DNA of 64,000 nucleotides from Couchioplanes caeruleus (GTDB lineage Bacteria > Actinomycetota > Actinomycetes > Mycobacteriales > Micromonosporaceae), in NCBI RefSeq assembly GCF_023499255.1, contig NZ_CP092183.1, positions 5,452,501 through 5,516,500 on the forward strand, given 5' to 3'. A program made the position numbers and the translations under genes. Shown here piece by piece: positions 15,532-24,511 of the stretch. The notes under the pieces were generated by a model. That model saw nothing but the letters and a program-made list of their open reading frames with translations, had not been told where the DNA came from and made no database searches. Numbering within the stretch: position 1 is the first letter of the stretch; every line of letters begins with the position of its first letter.

Positions 15532-16389
15532 GTGCTGCGCCGCCGGCTCGCGCCGTACCTGCTGGTCCTGCCCGGCGGGCTCTGGCTGCTGCTGTTCTTC
15601 GTCGTGCCGATGGTGACGATGCTGTCGCTGTCGCTGCAGGAGGGCGACGTCGTCACCGGGTACGTCTTCACCGGCCACTGGCAGACGTACGCGGACGCGA
15701 TCGTCAACTACCGCACGCAGCTGGTGCGCTCGCTGGCGTACGGGGCGGTCACCACGCTGATCCTGATCGTGCTGGCGTTCCCGGTCGCGTACTGGATCGC
15801 CTTCTACGCCGGGCGCCGCAAGGCGACGTACCTGTTCCTGCTGCTCCTGCCGTTCTTCGTGTCGTTCGTGCTGCGCACGATCTCGTGGCGGCAGATCCTC
15901 ACCGACGACGGCATGGTGCTCGGCCCGCTCAAGCACCTCGGCCTGCTGTCGTCCTCCGCCCACGTGCTCGGTACGCCGGCGGCCGTGATCGGCGGCCTGG
16001 TCTACAACTTCCTGCCGTTCATGGTCCTGCCGATCTACGTGGCCCTGGAACGCATCGACCCACGGGTGGTCGAGGCGGCCCGGGACCTGTACGCCGACCC
16101 GGCCACCGCCTTCCGCAAGGTGATCTTCCCGCTGGCGCTGCCCGGGGTGTTCGCCGGCGTGCTGATGACGTTCGTGCCGGCCAGCTCCGACTACGTCAAC
16201 TCGGCGGTGCTCGGCAGCTCGTCCACCACGATGATCGGCCAGGTCATCCAGTCGCAGTACCTGACCAGCTCGAACTACCCGACCGCGTCCGCGCTGTCGT
16301 TCACGCTGATGGCCGTGCTGCTCATCGGGGTGTTCGCGTACGCGCGGGCGCTCGGCACCGAGGACGTGATGAAGGTGGCGGCGCGATGA
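15532..16389 (+). CDS. potB: Polyamine-type ABC transporter permease (PotB-like)
   Basis: 285 residues, six predicted membrane helices. The C-terminal cytoplasmic loop EAARDLYADPATAFRKVIFPLALPG is the EAA motif that docks on the ATPase. GTG at 15532 lies one base after the binding-protein stop. The N-terminal helix (YLLVLPGGLWLLLFFVVPMV) and the periplasmic region follow PotB/CysT-type permeases. It forms a heterodimer with the permease encoded at 16386. Confidence 0.9.
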   Translation: MLRRRLAPYLLVLPGGLWLLLFFVVPMVTMLSLSLQEGDVVTGYVFTGHWQTYADAIVNYRTQLVRSLAYGAVTTLILIVLAFPVAYWIAFYAGRRKATYLFLLLLPFFVSFVLRTISWRQILTDDGMVLGPLKHLGLLSSSAHVLGTPAAVIGGLVYNFLPFMVLPIYVALERIDPRVVEAARDLYADPATAFRKVIFPLALPGVFAGVLMTFVPASSDYVNSAVLGSSSTTMIGQVIQSQYLTSSNYPTASALSFTLMAVLLIGVFAYARALGTEDVMKVAAR

Positions 16390-17237
16390 CCCAGGTGCTC
16401 GAACCCGGGACGCGCGAGACGCCACCGGCGCGCGCCACGGTGACCCGTCGCAGCCGGCTCACCGGGGGGCGGGTGCTGCACGCGTACACGTGGCTGGTCG
16501 TCGCCTGGCTGACGCTGCCGGTACTGATCATGGTCCTGTTCGGTTTCAACGACACCCCGGGCCGCTACAACCAGACCTGGGAGGGCTTCACGCTCAAGTG
16601 GTACGGCCGCGTCTTCGAGCTGGACGAGCTGACCCGGGCCCTGGTCACCTCGCTGCTCGTCGCGCTCGCGACGATGCTGCTCGCGGGCGCCCTCGGCACC
16701 GGCATCGGGTACGCGCTCGGCCGCTACCGCTTCCGCGGCTCGGGCGCGCTGAACCTCGTCATGTTCGCCGCCATCTCCTCCCCCGAGCTGGTGATGGGCG
16801 CCTCGCTGCTGACGCTGTTCGTGTCGCTGGGCGTCGGCCTGGGCGCGGTGACGATCACGATCGCGCACGTCATGTTCTCGATCTCGTTCGTCGCGGTGCT
16901 GGTCCGCGCCCGGGTGCTGACCCTGGACCGCTCGATCGAGGAGGCCGCGGCCGACCTCGGCGCGAACCCGTGGACGACGTTCTGGCGGATCACGTTCCCG
17001 ATGATCCTGCCCGCGGTCGGCTCCGGCATGATGCTGGCCTTCGCGCTGAGCATCGACGACTTCGTGGTCACCAACTTCACCGCCGGCACCACGACCACGT
17101 TCCCGCTGTGGATCTGGGGCTCCACCCGGGTCGGCCTGCCGCCGCAGGTCAACGTGATGGGCACGCTGATCTTCCTGGCCGGGGTGCTGATCGCGGTGGC
17201 CGCGAGCATCCGGTCCCGGCCGCGCCGGCGCGGGTGA
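16386..17237 (+). CDS. potC: Polyamine-type ABC transporter permease (PotC-like)
   Basis: 283 residues, six membrane helices with a 25-residue polar N-terminal extension. EAAADLGANPWTTFWRITFPM is the EAA loop; 'ALSIDDFVVTNFTAG' is the strongly conserved PotC segment. Start ATG overlaps the previous stop by 4 bp. It pairs with the PotB-like subunit. An alternative longer frame running back into potB is not used. Confidence 0.9.
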   Translation: MTQVLEPGTRETPPARATVTRRSRLTGGRVLHAYTWLVVAWLTLPVLIMVLFGFNDTPGRYNQTWEGFTLKWYGRVFELDELTRALVTSLLVALATMLLAGALGTGIGYALGRYRFRGSGALNLVMFAAISSPELVMGASLLTLFVSLGVGLGAVTITIAHVMFSISFVAVLVRARVLTLDRSIEEAAADLGANPWTTFWRITFPMILPAVGSGMMLAFALSIDDFVVTNFTAGTTTTFPLWIWGSTRVGLPPQVNVMGTLIFLAGVLIAVAASIRSRPRRRG

Positions 17238-17240
17238 GTC

Positions 17241-18626
17241 GTGGATCCGCTCGCGGACGCGGCGCCGGAGCCGTACTGGCTGCGGCAGGAGGGCGCGCCC
17301 GCGGCGGCCGAGCCCCTCGCGGCCGCGGAGACCGCCGACCTGGCCGTCATCGGCGCCGGGTACAGCGGGCTGTGGACGGCGCTGCTGGCCAAGGAACGCG
17401 ACCCCGGCCGCGACGTGGTCGTCGTCGAGGCGGGCACGGCCGGGTGGGCGGCGTCCGGGCGCAACGGCGGCTTCTGCGCGGCCAGCCTCACCCACGGCTT
17501 CGACAACGGGCTCAGCCGCTTCCCCGAGGAGATGGACACCCTCGAGCGGCTCGGGCGGCGCAACCTCGACGAGATCGAGGAGACGGTCCGGCGCCACGGA
17601 ATCGACTGCGACTTCTCGCGTACGGGTGAGCTGCACGTCGCCACCGCGGACTGGCAGCTGCGGGAGCTGCGGGCGTACCAGGAGGCGGCCGGCGCCCGGG
17701 GAGCCGACGTGCGGCTGCTCGGCCGGGACGCCGTGCGGGCGGAACTGGACTCCCCGACGTACCTGGGCGGCGTCTGGGACCGCGACGGCTGCGCCATGGT
17801 CGACCCCGCGCGGCTGGTCTGGGGCCTGCGCCGGGCCTGCCTCGAGCTCGGCGTGCGGCTGTACGAGAACACCCGCGTGGACCGCATCGACGTGACCGGC
17901 GGCGGCCTGCGCCTGCACACGCTGCGCGGCCGGGTGGACGCCCGCCGCGTCGCGCTGGCCACCGGCGCGTACGGCACCCTGCTGCGCCGCCTGCGCCACT
18001 ACGTCATCCCGGTCTACGACTACGCCCTGATGACCGAACCCCTGACCGGCGCGCAGCTCGCCGCGATCGGCTGGGCCCACCGGCAGGGAGTCGGCGACTC
18101 CGGCAACCAGTTCCACTACTACCGGCTCAGCGCGGACAACCGCATCCTGTGGGGCGGCTACGACGCCGTCTACTACCGCGGCGGGCGCATCACCACCGAC
18201 CACGACCAGCGCGAGCAGACGTTCCGGGTGCTCGCCCAGCATTTCCGGGACACCTTCCCGCAGCTCGAAGGTCTGCGCTTCACCCACAAATGGGGCGGCG
18301 TCATCGACGCGTGCAGCCGGTTCAGCGGCTTCTTCGGTACGGCGCACGGCGGGCGGCTCGCGTACGCGGCGGGCTACACCGGGCTGGGCGTGGGCGCGAC
18401 CCGCTTCGGGGCCAACGTGATGCTGGACCTGCTGGACGGGCGCCGTACGGAACTGACGTCGCTGCGGCTGGTGCGCAGCAAGCCCGTTCCGTTCCCGCCG
18501 GAGCCGGTGCGTACGGGGGTCATCCAGCTGACCCGCTGGTCGATCGCCCGGGCCGACCGGCGCGACGGCCGCCGCAATCTCTGGCTGCGGACGCTCGACC
18601 GGGTCGGCCTGGGCTTCGACTCATGA
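17241..18626 (+). CDS. FAD-dependent amine oxidoreductase (DAO/PuuB-like)
   Basis: 461 residues. LAVIGAGYSGLWTALL is the Rossmann FAD-binding motif; ASGRNGGFC is the second flavin contact typical of glycine/sarcosine and gamma-glutamylputrescine oxidases; the C-terminal AAGYTGLGVGATRFGANV closes the FAD site. The family oxidatively deaminates secondary or primary amines, giving aldehyde and hydrogen peroxide. Placed after a polyamine importer and behind an aminobutyraldehyde dehydrogenase, it is the probable first oxidative step on the imported amine. GTG start three bases after potC; 4-bp overlap with the next gene. A paralogue lies at 33158-34429. Confidence 0.88.
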   Translation: MDPLADAAPEPYWLRQEGAPAAAEPLAAAETADLAVIGAGYSGLWTALLAKERDPGRDVVVVEAGTAGWAASGRNGGFCAASLTHGFDNGLSRFPEEMDTLERLGRRNLDEIEETVRRHGIDCDFSRTGELHVATADWQLRELRAYQEAAGARGADVRLLGRDAVRAELDSPTYLGGVWDRDGCAMVDPARLVWGLRRACLELGVRLYENTRVDRIDVTGGGLRLHTLRGRVDARRVALATGAYGTLLRRLRHYVIPVYDYALMTEPLTGAQLAAIGWAHRQGVGDSGNQFHYYRLSADNRILWGGYDAVYYRGGRITTDHDQREQTFRVLAQHFRDTFPQLEGLRFTHKWGGVIDACSRFSGFFGTAHGGRLAYAAGYTGLGVGATRFGANVMLDLLDGRRTELTSLRLVRSKPVPFPPEPVRTGVIQLTRWSIARADRRDGRRNLWLRTLDRVGLGFDS

Positions 18627-19570
18627 CGCACCCGGCGGCGTTCCTGCTCGGCTGCCTGCGCCGGGCCGGCTTCCACGACGTCGTCTCGGTCGAGCCGGCG
18701 ACGGGCGGGATGGCGGCGCTCGCCGGCACGGCCACCCGCCGGGACGGGCCGCCGGTGTTCGTCAAGGCCTTCGCCGACGCACCGGACGACGACGTCTCCG
18801 GCGTCTCCGGCGTCTCCGGCGTCTCCGGCGTCTCCGGCGTCTCCGGCGTCTCCGGCGTCTTCGCCGCGGAGGCCGATGGACTGACGGCTCTGCGCGAGCT
18901 CGGTGGCGTGGTGACACCCGACGTGATCCGCGCGGACCGGGAGCTGCTCGTGCTGTCGGTCCTGCGGCCGCGCCCGCGCGACGGAACCTTCTGGGAGCGG
19001 TTCGCGGACATGCTGGCCGGCCTGCATCAGACCACGATCCACCCGCGCTTCGGATGGCACCGCGACAACTGGCTGGGCCGACGCCGGCAGGTCAACACCT
19101 GGAACGAGGTCGGACACGCGTTCTTCGCCGAGCACCGGCTGCTGCGATGGCTCGGCGAGCCCCGCGTCGAGGCGGCACTGGACGCCGGCGACCGGGCCGC
19201 GCTGGAGCGGCTGTGCCACCGCCTGCCCGAGCTGCTGCCGGACCGGCCGGCCTGCCTCACCCACGGAGACCTGTGGACCCAGAACCTGATGGCCACCCCG
19301 GACGGACGGCCGGCGCTGATCGACCCGGCGGTGTCGTACACGTGGGCCGAGGTCGACCTCGCCCACGTGTGGTCGACGTCGCCGCCACCGGAGGCCGAGC
19401 GGTTCTTCGCCCGCTACGCCGAGCTGACGTCGCTCGATGCCGGGTGGCCGGACCGGATGCCGATCGTCCAGCTGCGACAGCACCTCGCCGTACTGGCCCA
19501 GTTCGACCACGACTGGGGTGCGGCTGACCAGATCCGTACGACCCTGGCCCCGTTTCGGACCCGCGCCTGA
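18623..19570 (+). CDS. Fructosamine-kinase family protein with a microsatellite insertion
   Basis: 315 residues with the protein-kinase-like fold of fructosamine/ketosamine kinases. FVKAF holds the beta-3 lysine; HGDLWTQN is the catalytic loop; LIDPAVSYTWAEVDLA replaces the DFG region, as is normal in this family. Members phosphorylate fructosamine or ribulosamine adducts to reverse glycation. Between the beta-3 lysine and the alpha-C helix is a stretch of seven Val-Ser-Gly units encoded by a perfect 9-bp repeat, which looks recently expanded. Its presence in a polyamine operon suggests removal of sugar adducts on amines, or an amine-kinase role (inference). Confidence 0.88.
   Translation: MTHPAAFLLGCLRRAGFHDVVSVEPATGGMAALAGTATRRDGPPVFVKAFADAPDDDVSGVSGVSGVSGVSGVSGVSGVFAAEADGLTALRELGGVVTPDVIRADRELLVLSVLRPRPRDGTFWERFADMLAGLHQTTIHPRFGWHRDNWLGRRRQVNTWNEVGHAFFAEHRLLRWLGEPRVEAALDAGDRAALERLCHRLPELLPDRPACLTHGDLWTQNLMATPDGRPALIDPAVSYTWAEVDLAHVWSTSPPPEAERFFARYAELTSLDAGWPDRMPIVQLRQHLAVLAQFDHDWGAADQIRTTLAPFRTRA
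18794..18856 (+). repeat. Seven perfect GTCTCCGGC units inside the kinase gene
   Basis: Seven contiguous 9-bp units from 18794 to 18856, in frame and encoding (Val-Ser-Gly)x7, followed by a degenerate eighth unit (GTCTTCGCC). No mismatch in 63 bp implies recent slipped-strand expansion or selection for the tract. A change in copy number keeps the reading frame. Confidence 0.95.
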
Positions 19571-19763
19571 AAACGGTCTTGAATTGTGGCAGGATGCCAC
19601 TTGCCGGTCGGCTATGTAGCACGAAAAAAATAAGGCTTTCTCCGGCGTTCATTCACCGATGGGGAGTAGCCCTCGCCCGCCTGTATACCGCACTATAAGG
19701 CGAGGAAGTATCGTCGCCCACCACCGCCGTACTTCCGCACAAACGCAAAGCGGGAGGTTCGCG

Positions 19764-20459
19764 ATGGCGAACGACGCACGGGGCCCCGACCGAGGCGCGT
19801 GGGCGCGTCTCTCGTACGGGCTCGCCACCCTCGTCACCGCCACCCTGCTGACCCTGCTCGTCGGCGTCGGCATCGCTGCCGCGCTGGGACAGCAGGGCAC
19901 GGCCGGGACCTGGAGCCGGTGGAGCGACGTCGGGCAGACCTTCGGCGTGCTGAGCTCCATCATCAGCGGGCTCGCCCTCGTGGCCGTCGTATTGACCGCC
20001 CGCGTGCAATTCCGAGAGTTGCAGCGCAGCGCCGCCGCTGAACTCAGCATGCTTCACCTCGAAATCCTGAAGATGAGCATAAATGATCCACAGCTGGCTG
20101 AAGTGTGGCCGGCATTCAGCCCCGGACTGTCGGTGGAGCGGAACCGCCAGTTCCTTTATGCGAATATCATCTACCAGTTCCATTGGACGTCACTGCGGCT
20201 GAACAAGGCAACCGACGAAGAGGCGCTCGGCAGTATGCGCTACCTCTTCACAAGCCCTCTCATGCGCAAGTACTGGGCCGCCGCGGCGCGAGCGAGAACC
20301 TCCCTGGCGCCGGGAAGTCCGGAACACGCGTTCGTACAACGGCTCGACGACCTGTGCCGGGACTACGAAGCCGCCGTGGCCGGGGCGGACCGAGGATTCC
20401 GGCCTGCCCCTGACGTGGAGGTGTCCGAACCCGTTCGCCTGGCCGACGAAGCAGCTTGA
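19764..20459 (+). CDS. DUF6082 family membrane protein
   Basis: 231 residues. Start ATG at 19764 after GGGAGG. Two hydrophobic helices near the N-terminus (about 20-42 and 58-78) are followed by a cytoplasmic helical domain containing the 'EILKMSINDPQLAEVWP' and LYANIIYQFHWTSLRL segments that characterise DUF6082. Function unknown; many actinomycete genomes carry several copies near regulators. The 193-bp upstream region is unusually AT-rich for this genome (CACTATAAGG at 19690-19699 is a -10-like stretch). Confidence 0.8.
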   Translation: MANDARGPDRGAWARLSYGLATLVTATLLTLLVGVGIAAALGQQGTAGTWSRWSDVGQTFGVLSSIISGLALVAVVLTARVQFRELQRSAAAELSMLHLEILKMSINDPQLAEVWPAFSPGLSVERNRQFLYANIIYQFHWTSLRLNKATDEEALGSMRYLFTSPLMRKYWAAAARARTSLAPGSPEHAFVQRLDDLCRDYEAAVAGADRGFRPAPDVEVSEPVRLADEAA

Positions 20460-20576
20460 ACGCACACCCAGTGCGCTGGATCGGCGTTTCGCGCGGAGGA
20501 AGCTTGAAGGCGACTGCCGCCCCGGGCACACTGAGTCCGCTCGTGATCATCGGTTCGGCGTGAGGAAGGCACCTTC

Positions 20577-20813
20577 GTGGAGTTCGTACGTCGGCTCGGG
20601 CTGTCTCCCCGTGAACGAGGCTCGCTGAACAACGGGACCTGCCCAGACGTGTTCGAACTCTCCAACGGGGACTTCGCCGTGATCGGCACCGACATGACGG
20701 ACAAGCTGGAGGTCAAGCTGCCGTCCGACGCGGCGCGGGCCGATTACGAGCGGATCGTCGTGGTGTCGCGGGAGACCATGCTCGCCGCGAAGCGCGACAT
20801 TCCCGATTCCTGA
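20577..20813 (+). CDS. Small conserved actinobacterial protein, unknown function
   Basis: 78 residues, GTG at 20577 after GAGGAAGG. Sequence is globular and charged: 'RGSLNNGTCPDVFELSNGDF' followed by 'AVIGTDMT' and a C-terminal helix. I recognise it as resembling small proteins common in actinomycetes near XRE or DUF397 genes, but no function is known. It is convergent with the aldo/keto reductase, 10 bp away. Confidence 0.7.
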   Translation: MEFVRRLGLSPRERGSLNNGTCPDVFELSNGDFAVIGTDMTDKLEVKLPSDAARADYERIVVVSRETMLAAKRDIPDS

Positions 20814-20823
20814 TCGGCCGGCT

Positions 20824-21795
20824 TCACCACCAGTAGTTGTCCTGGGCGGTGTAGGGCGCTTCCAGGGCCGCGATCTCGTCGGCGGTGAGCTCGACGTCCA
20901 GCGCGGCGACGGCGTCGTTCAGGTGGTGCGGCTTCGTGGCGCCCACGATCGGGCAGGACACCACCGGCTTGGACAGGACCCAGGCCAGCGCCACCTGGGC
21001 CATCGGGAGGCCGCGTGCCTCGGCGACCGCCTGGACGGCGTCGACGACCGGCTTGTCGGCGTCGCGGTCGAAGGTCCGGGCGACCTCGTCCGATGACGAG
21101 CGGGCCGTCTGCTCGTCCCAGGGGCGGGTGGCGCGGCCCTTGGCGAGCGGGGAGTACGGGGTCAGGCCGACGCCCTGGTCGCGGCAGAACGGGATCATGT
21201 CGCGTTCCTCCTCCCGCTTGAGCACGTTGTACTGGTCCTGCATGGCCGCGAACGTCGTCCAGCCGTTGACCACCGCGGTGTGCTGGAGCTTCGCGAACTG
21301 CCAGGTCCCCATCGAGGAGGCGCCGAGGTAACGCACCTTGCCGTCGCGTACCAGCGTGTCGAGCGTCGCCACGGTCTCCTCGACGGGCGTCTCGGGGTCG
21401 AAACGGTGGAGGTAGTACACGTCGATGTAGTCGGTGCCGAGCCGGCGCAGGGAGGCGTCGACCTGTTCGAGGATCGCCCGGCGGGAGAGGCCACTTCCGC
21501 CGGGGCCGTCGTGCATCCTGCCGCTGACCTTGGTGGCCAGCACGATGTCCTCGCGCCGGGAGAAGCGGCGGATCGCCCGGCCGACGAACTCCTCGGAGGT
21601 GCCGCCCTGGTAGACGTTCGCGGTGTCCCAGAAGGTGACGCCGAGCTCGACGGCCTGCCGGAAGAACGGGGCGGCGGCGTCCTCGTCCAGGGTCCACCGG
21701 TGCAGCCCGGTCCCCGGGTCGCCGTAGCTCATGCAGCCCAGCCCGATCCGGCTGACCCGCAGACCCGTGCTGCCGAGCCGCGCGTGCTTCATCAT
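20824..21795 (-). CDS. Aldo/keto reductase
   Basis: 323 residues, TIM-barrel NADPH-dependent oxidoreductase. Catalytic Asp in FWDTANVYQGG (D of the 'DTAxxY' motif), the Tyr of the same motif, Lys in VLATKVSGRMHD and a His in YYLHRFD complete the tetrad. The C-terminal 'PIVGATKPHHLNDAVAALDV' binds the 2'-phosphate of NADPH. Acts on sugar or aliphatic carbonyls; no substrate can be named. Two adjacent ATGs (21795, 21792) are possible starts. Confidence 0.93.
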   Translation of the reverse strand: MMKHARLGSTGLRVSRIGLGCMSYGDPGTGLHRWTLDEDAAAPFFRQAVELGVTFWDTANVYQGGTSEEFVGRAIRRFSRREDIVLATKVSGRMHDGPGGSGLSRRAILEQVDASLRRLGTDYIDVYYLHRFDPETPVEETVATLDTLVRDGKVRYLGASSMGTWQFAKLQHTAVVNGWTTFAAMQDQYNVLKREEERDMIPFCRDQGVGLTPYSPLAKGRATRPWDEQTARSSSDEVARTFDRDADKPVVDAVQAVAEARGLPMAQVALAWVLSKPVVSCPIVGATKPHHLNDAVAALDVELTADEIAALEAPYTAQDNYWW

Positions 21796-21844
21796 GTACC
21801 CAGGCTAAGGCCCGCCCGGCTTCGATCTCCCGGCCCGGCCGATC

Positions 21845-24511
21845 CTAGGACGAGCCGACCCGGAGGACCTCACCCAGGCGCAGGCCGCGGCGCACCACGG
21901 CTTCGCCGGCGACCACGGCGAGCAGGGCGCCGAGCAGGACGACGGCCGTCACCGCGATCAGCCACCACGGGACGACCGCGGCCGGGTCGGTGAGCTGGCC
22001 GGTCAACGTACGCAGGGACAGCGGGCCGAAGGTCAGGGCCACCAACAGCATGGCGAGCAGGGGCCCGCAGATCGCGGCGGCGAGGATCGGCGGGAGCAGC
22101 TCCCCCGCTGCCACGCGATGGGTGTCGCGGGGCCGCAGGCCCAGGGTGCGCAGCCGGGCGAGGGTCTCCCAGCGGGACGGGGCACTGGCGGCCCCGGCCA
22201 GCGCGAAGCCCAGGATTCCCAGGAGCAGGAGCACGCCGGCGGTGAGCCGGTCGAGTCGCGCCAGCCCGGCGTTCAGGGCGGCACCTCGGCGTTGGCCGGC
22301 GACGTCGGCCTGCACGACGACGTGGCCGCCGGAGGCGAAGGCGTGGACGGCGGCGGCCGCTCCGGGACCGGTCGCCCAGACGGTGTCCGGCTGGTACGGC
22401 ACCCCGGACGAGGCGTCGACCACGATCACGTCGGTGGTGGTGCCGATCGCGGGGGCGGTACCGACGGCGGTCAGCGTGATGGGCTGGGCGTCCTCCTGCA
22501 GCCAGCTCAGCGTCATGCCGGGACGGAGGCTGCCGTCGCTGGAGAGCACCAGGGCCCGCATGCCACCGGTGGACAGCAGGGACAGGTCGGGGGCGTCGGG
22601 CAGCGGTGTGTCGGCCAGCAGGGACCGGAAGGCGGCCGCGTCGACGACCACCAGGCTGGGGTTGACGGCCACGTTGCCGGCGATGACGCGGACGCCCTGG
22701 ATCATCTGGGCGGCGACGGCGTGGGTGACGCCGGGGGCGGAGGCGATCGACGCGGCCACCGACGCCGTCGAGTCGCGGGCGTCGGGGTCCACATCCAACC
22801 GGGCGTCGGCGCCCACCGACTGCCACGCGCCGTCGGCTGTGCCCCGGGCGGTGGTCGAGTCGAGCGTCACCGCATAACCGGCCAGCGCGGTCGTGCAGGT
22901 CAGCACCAGCAGGGGCAGCGCGCGGGTGGCCGTGGCAGCGGCACGGGCGGCGCCGAAGACGGCCAGCCGGCTCCGGGACCGCAGCGCCCGGCGCAGGGCG
23001 AAGCCGGTGCCTCCCGGCATCAGCCGCAGCAGCAGAAGCGTGCCGGCGACGGCGCCGAGGGTGGGTGCCGAGGCCGGCAGCAGGGTGTCGGCGACCCCGC
23101 GCTGGTGCAGGGAGACGACGGCACCGACGGCGGCGGTCAGGATCGCGACGTCCATGGCGGCGCGGCGGATGGTCGCGGTGCGCTGCTGCCAGAGGCGCGC
23201 CGACCGGTTGGCGGGCTGACGACGGTCGCGGGTGGCCCGGGCGGCGGCCAGCGTGCCGAAGGCCGGACCGGCGACGATCGCGCAGAGCGCGATCGGTGCG
23301 GCCCATCCGACGGCGGCTTCGCCGGAGATGAGGACCGCCAGACCGATGCCGAGCAGCGCAGCGGGCACGGCCACCGCGCAGGATTCGATCAGGAGCTCGG
23401 CGGCGATGGACGGCAGCCCGGAGCCGCGCTGCCGGGCCGTGGTCAGCGCGCCGGCGCGCCGGCGGACGAGCAGTTCGGCGGCGAGCAGCAGCACCAGGCC
23501 GGCTCCGGCGAGCACGGCGAGGAGGAGCACCGAAGCCTGCGCGGTGGCGGCGTCGACCTGGTCGCGGACGTCGCGCAGCACGCTGTCGAGGCGGGTTTCC
23601 CACTTGAGGGAGGCGTCGCGCACCCCGGAGGAGGCGGACGTGGCCTTGAGGGCGGCCGCGGTGGTGGCGAGCTGCTGCGCCGACTTCCACGTGAGCCGGT
23701 CGGGGTCCGCCCGGTACCAGACCGAACGCCGGAGTTGATCCGGCAGGAAGGCGAGCCGTGCGTCCGGAAGCGACTCGCCGGTGAGGAGGCCACCGAAGCG
23801 GGTGCTGCCGGCGCCGTCGAGGTCGGCGGACGGCCGCACCAGCCAAGGTGCCGCCTGCCAGGCCGGATCGGACGGGTCGGCCGGGCGGAAGACGCCGCTG
23901 ACGAGGAGGTTGTACGGCGTACGCAGATCGTCCTCGACCGCGACGTGATCGCCCGGCTCGAGGTGCAGGGCCGCGGCCTCGACCTCGGAGAGGCCGACCT
24001 GCGCCTCCCACTTCGGACCGTTGAGCGGGATCTCCACGTTGCCCCTGGCGGTGGCGCGCGGGGCGTGCCCGGCGACCCAGGTGACGGCCGGACCGCCGGA
24101 GGCGTTCTGCACCCAGTCGACCTGGAAGCGGCGCAGCACACTGCCGTCGGTGACGTTGAGGGTCACCGCGGTGACGGTCGTGACCGGCGGCAGCAGGATG
24201 GCGCGCAGGCCCGGATCCAGCGCCTCGTCGGCCCGGCCGCGCAGATCCGCGACGTCGGCGGCCAGCCCGGAATTGCGGACACGTCCACCCGCCGGCCCGT
24301 AGTCGTCCTCCCAGCGGGCCTCCGCCCGCACCGCCGCGTCGGGTCCCGCGTTGCGGATGGCCTCGCGGGCGGCCTTGTCGGCGGTGGTGCGCATGAGCGG
24401 CGGAATCGATGCGGTGAGCGCGGTGATGACCAGGACGGCGGCCGCGACCAGCAGGAGCGGGCCGAGGTCGGCGCGGGCCCGGCCGCGGATGCTGGGCCAG
24501 TGCAGTCTCAT
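21845..24511 (-). CDS. FtsX-like ABC transporter permease (second of pair)
   Basis: 888 residues. One N-terminal membrane helix (LLLVAAAVLVITALTASIPP), a large extracytoplasmic domain, then groups of helices around residues 530-680 and a last FtsX block ending in a helix pair before a short tail. This is the MacB/FtsX architecture in which the permease transduces mechanical motion rather than transporting through a pore. Its ATG overlaps the stop of the upstream permease (24508) by 4 bp. Together with the two ATPases upstream it forms a four-gene operon. Substrates of such systems include peptides, lipids and lipoproteins. Confidence 0.85.
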   Translation of the reverse strand: MRLHWPSIRGRARADLGPLLLVAAAVLVITALTASIPPLMRTTADKAAREAIRNAGPDAAVRAEARWEDDYGPAGGRVRNSGLAADVADLRGRADEALDPGLRAILLPPVTTVTAVTLNVTDGSVLRRFQVDWVQNASGGPAVTWVAGHAPRATARGNVEIPLNGPKWEAQVGLSEVEAAALHLEPGDHVAVEDDLRTPYNLLVSGVFRPADPSDPAWQAAPWLVRPSADLDGAGSTRFGGLLTGESLPDARLAFLPDQLRRSVWYRADPDRLTWKSAQQLATTAAALKATSASSGVRDASLKWETRLDSVLRDVRDQVDAATAQASVLLLAVLAGAGLVLLLAAELLVRRRAGALTTARQRGSGLPSIAAELLIESCAVAVPAALLGIGLAVLISGEAAVGWAAPIALCAIVAGPAFGTLAAARATRDRRQPANRSARLWQQRTATIRRAAMDVAILTAAVGAVVSLHQRGVADTLLPASAPTLGAVAGTLLLLRLMPGGTGFALRRALRSRSRLAVFGAARAAATATRALPLLVLTCTTALAGYAVTLDSTTARGTADGAWQSVGADARLDVDPDARDSTASVAASIASAPGVTHAVAAQMIQGVRVIAGNVAVNPSLVVVDAAAFRSLLADTPLPDAPDLSLLSTGGMRALVLSSDGSLRPGMTLSWLQEDAQPITLTAVGTAPAIGTTTDVIVVDASSGVPYQPDTVWATGPGAAAAVHAFASGGHVVVQADVAGQRRGAALNAGLARLDRLTAGVLLLLGILGFALAGAASAPSRWETLARLRTLGLRPRDTHRVAAGELLPPILAAAICGPLLAMLLVALTFGPLSLRTLTGQLTDPAAVVPWWLIAVTAVVLLGALLAVVAGEAVVRRGLRLGEVLRVGSS

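Noticed and set aside
15885..16385. Longer start for the PotC-like permease inside potB
   Set aside because: The added residues are Arg/Gly-rich shadow sequence; the ATG at 16386 forms the usual 4-bp overlap.
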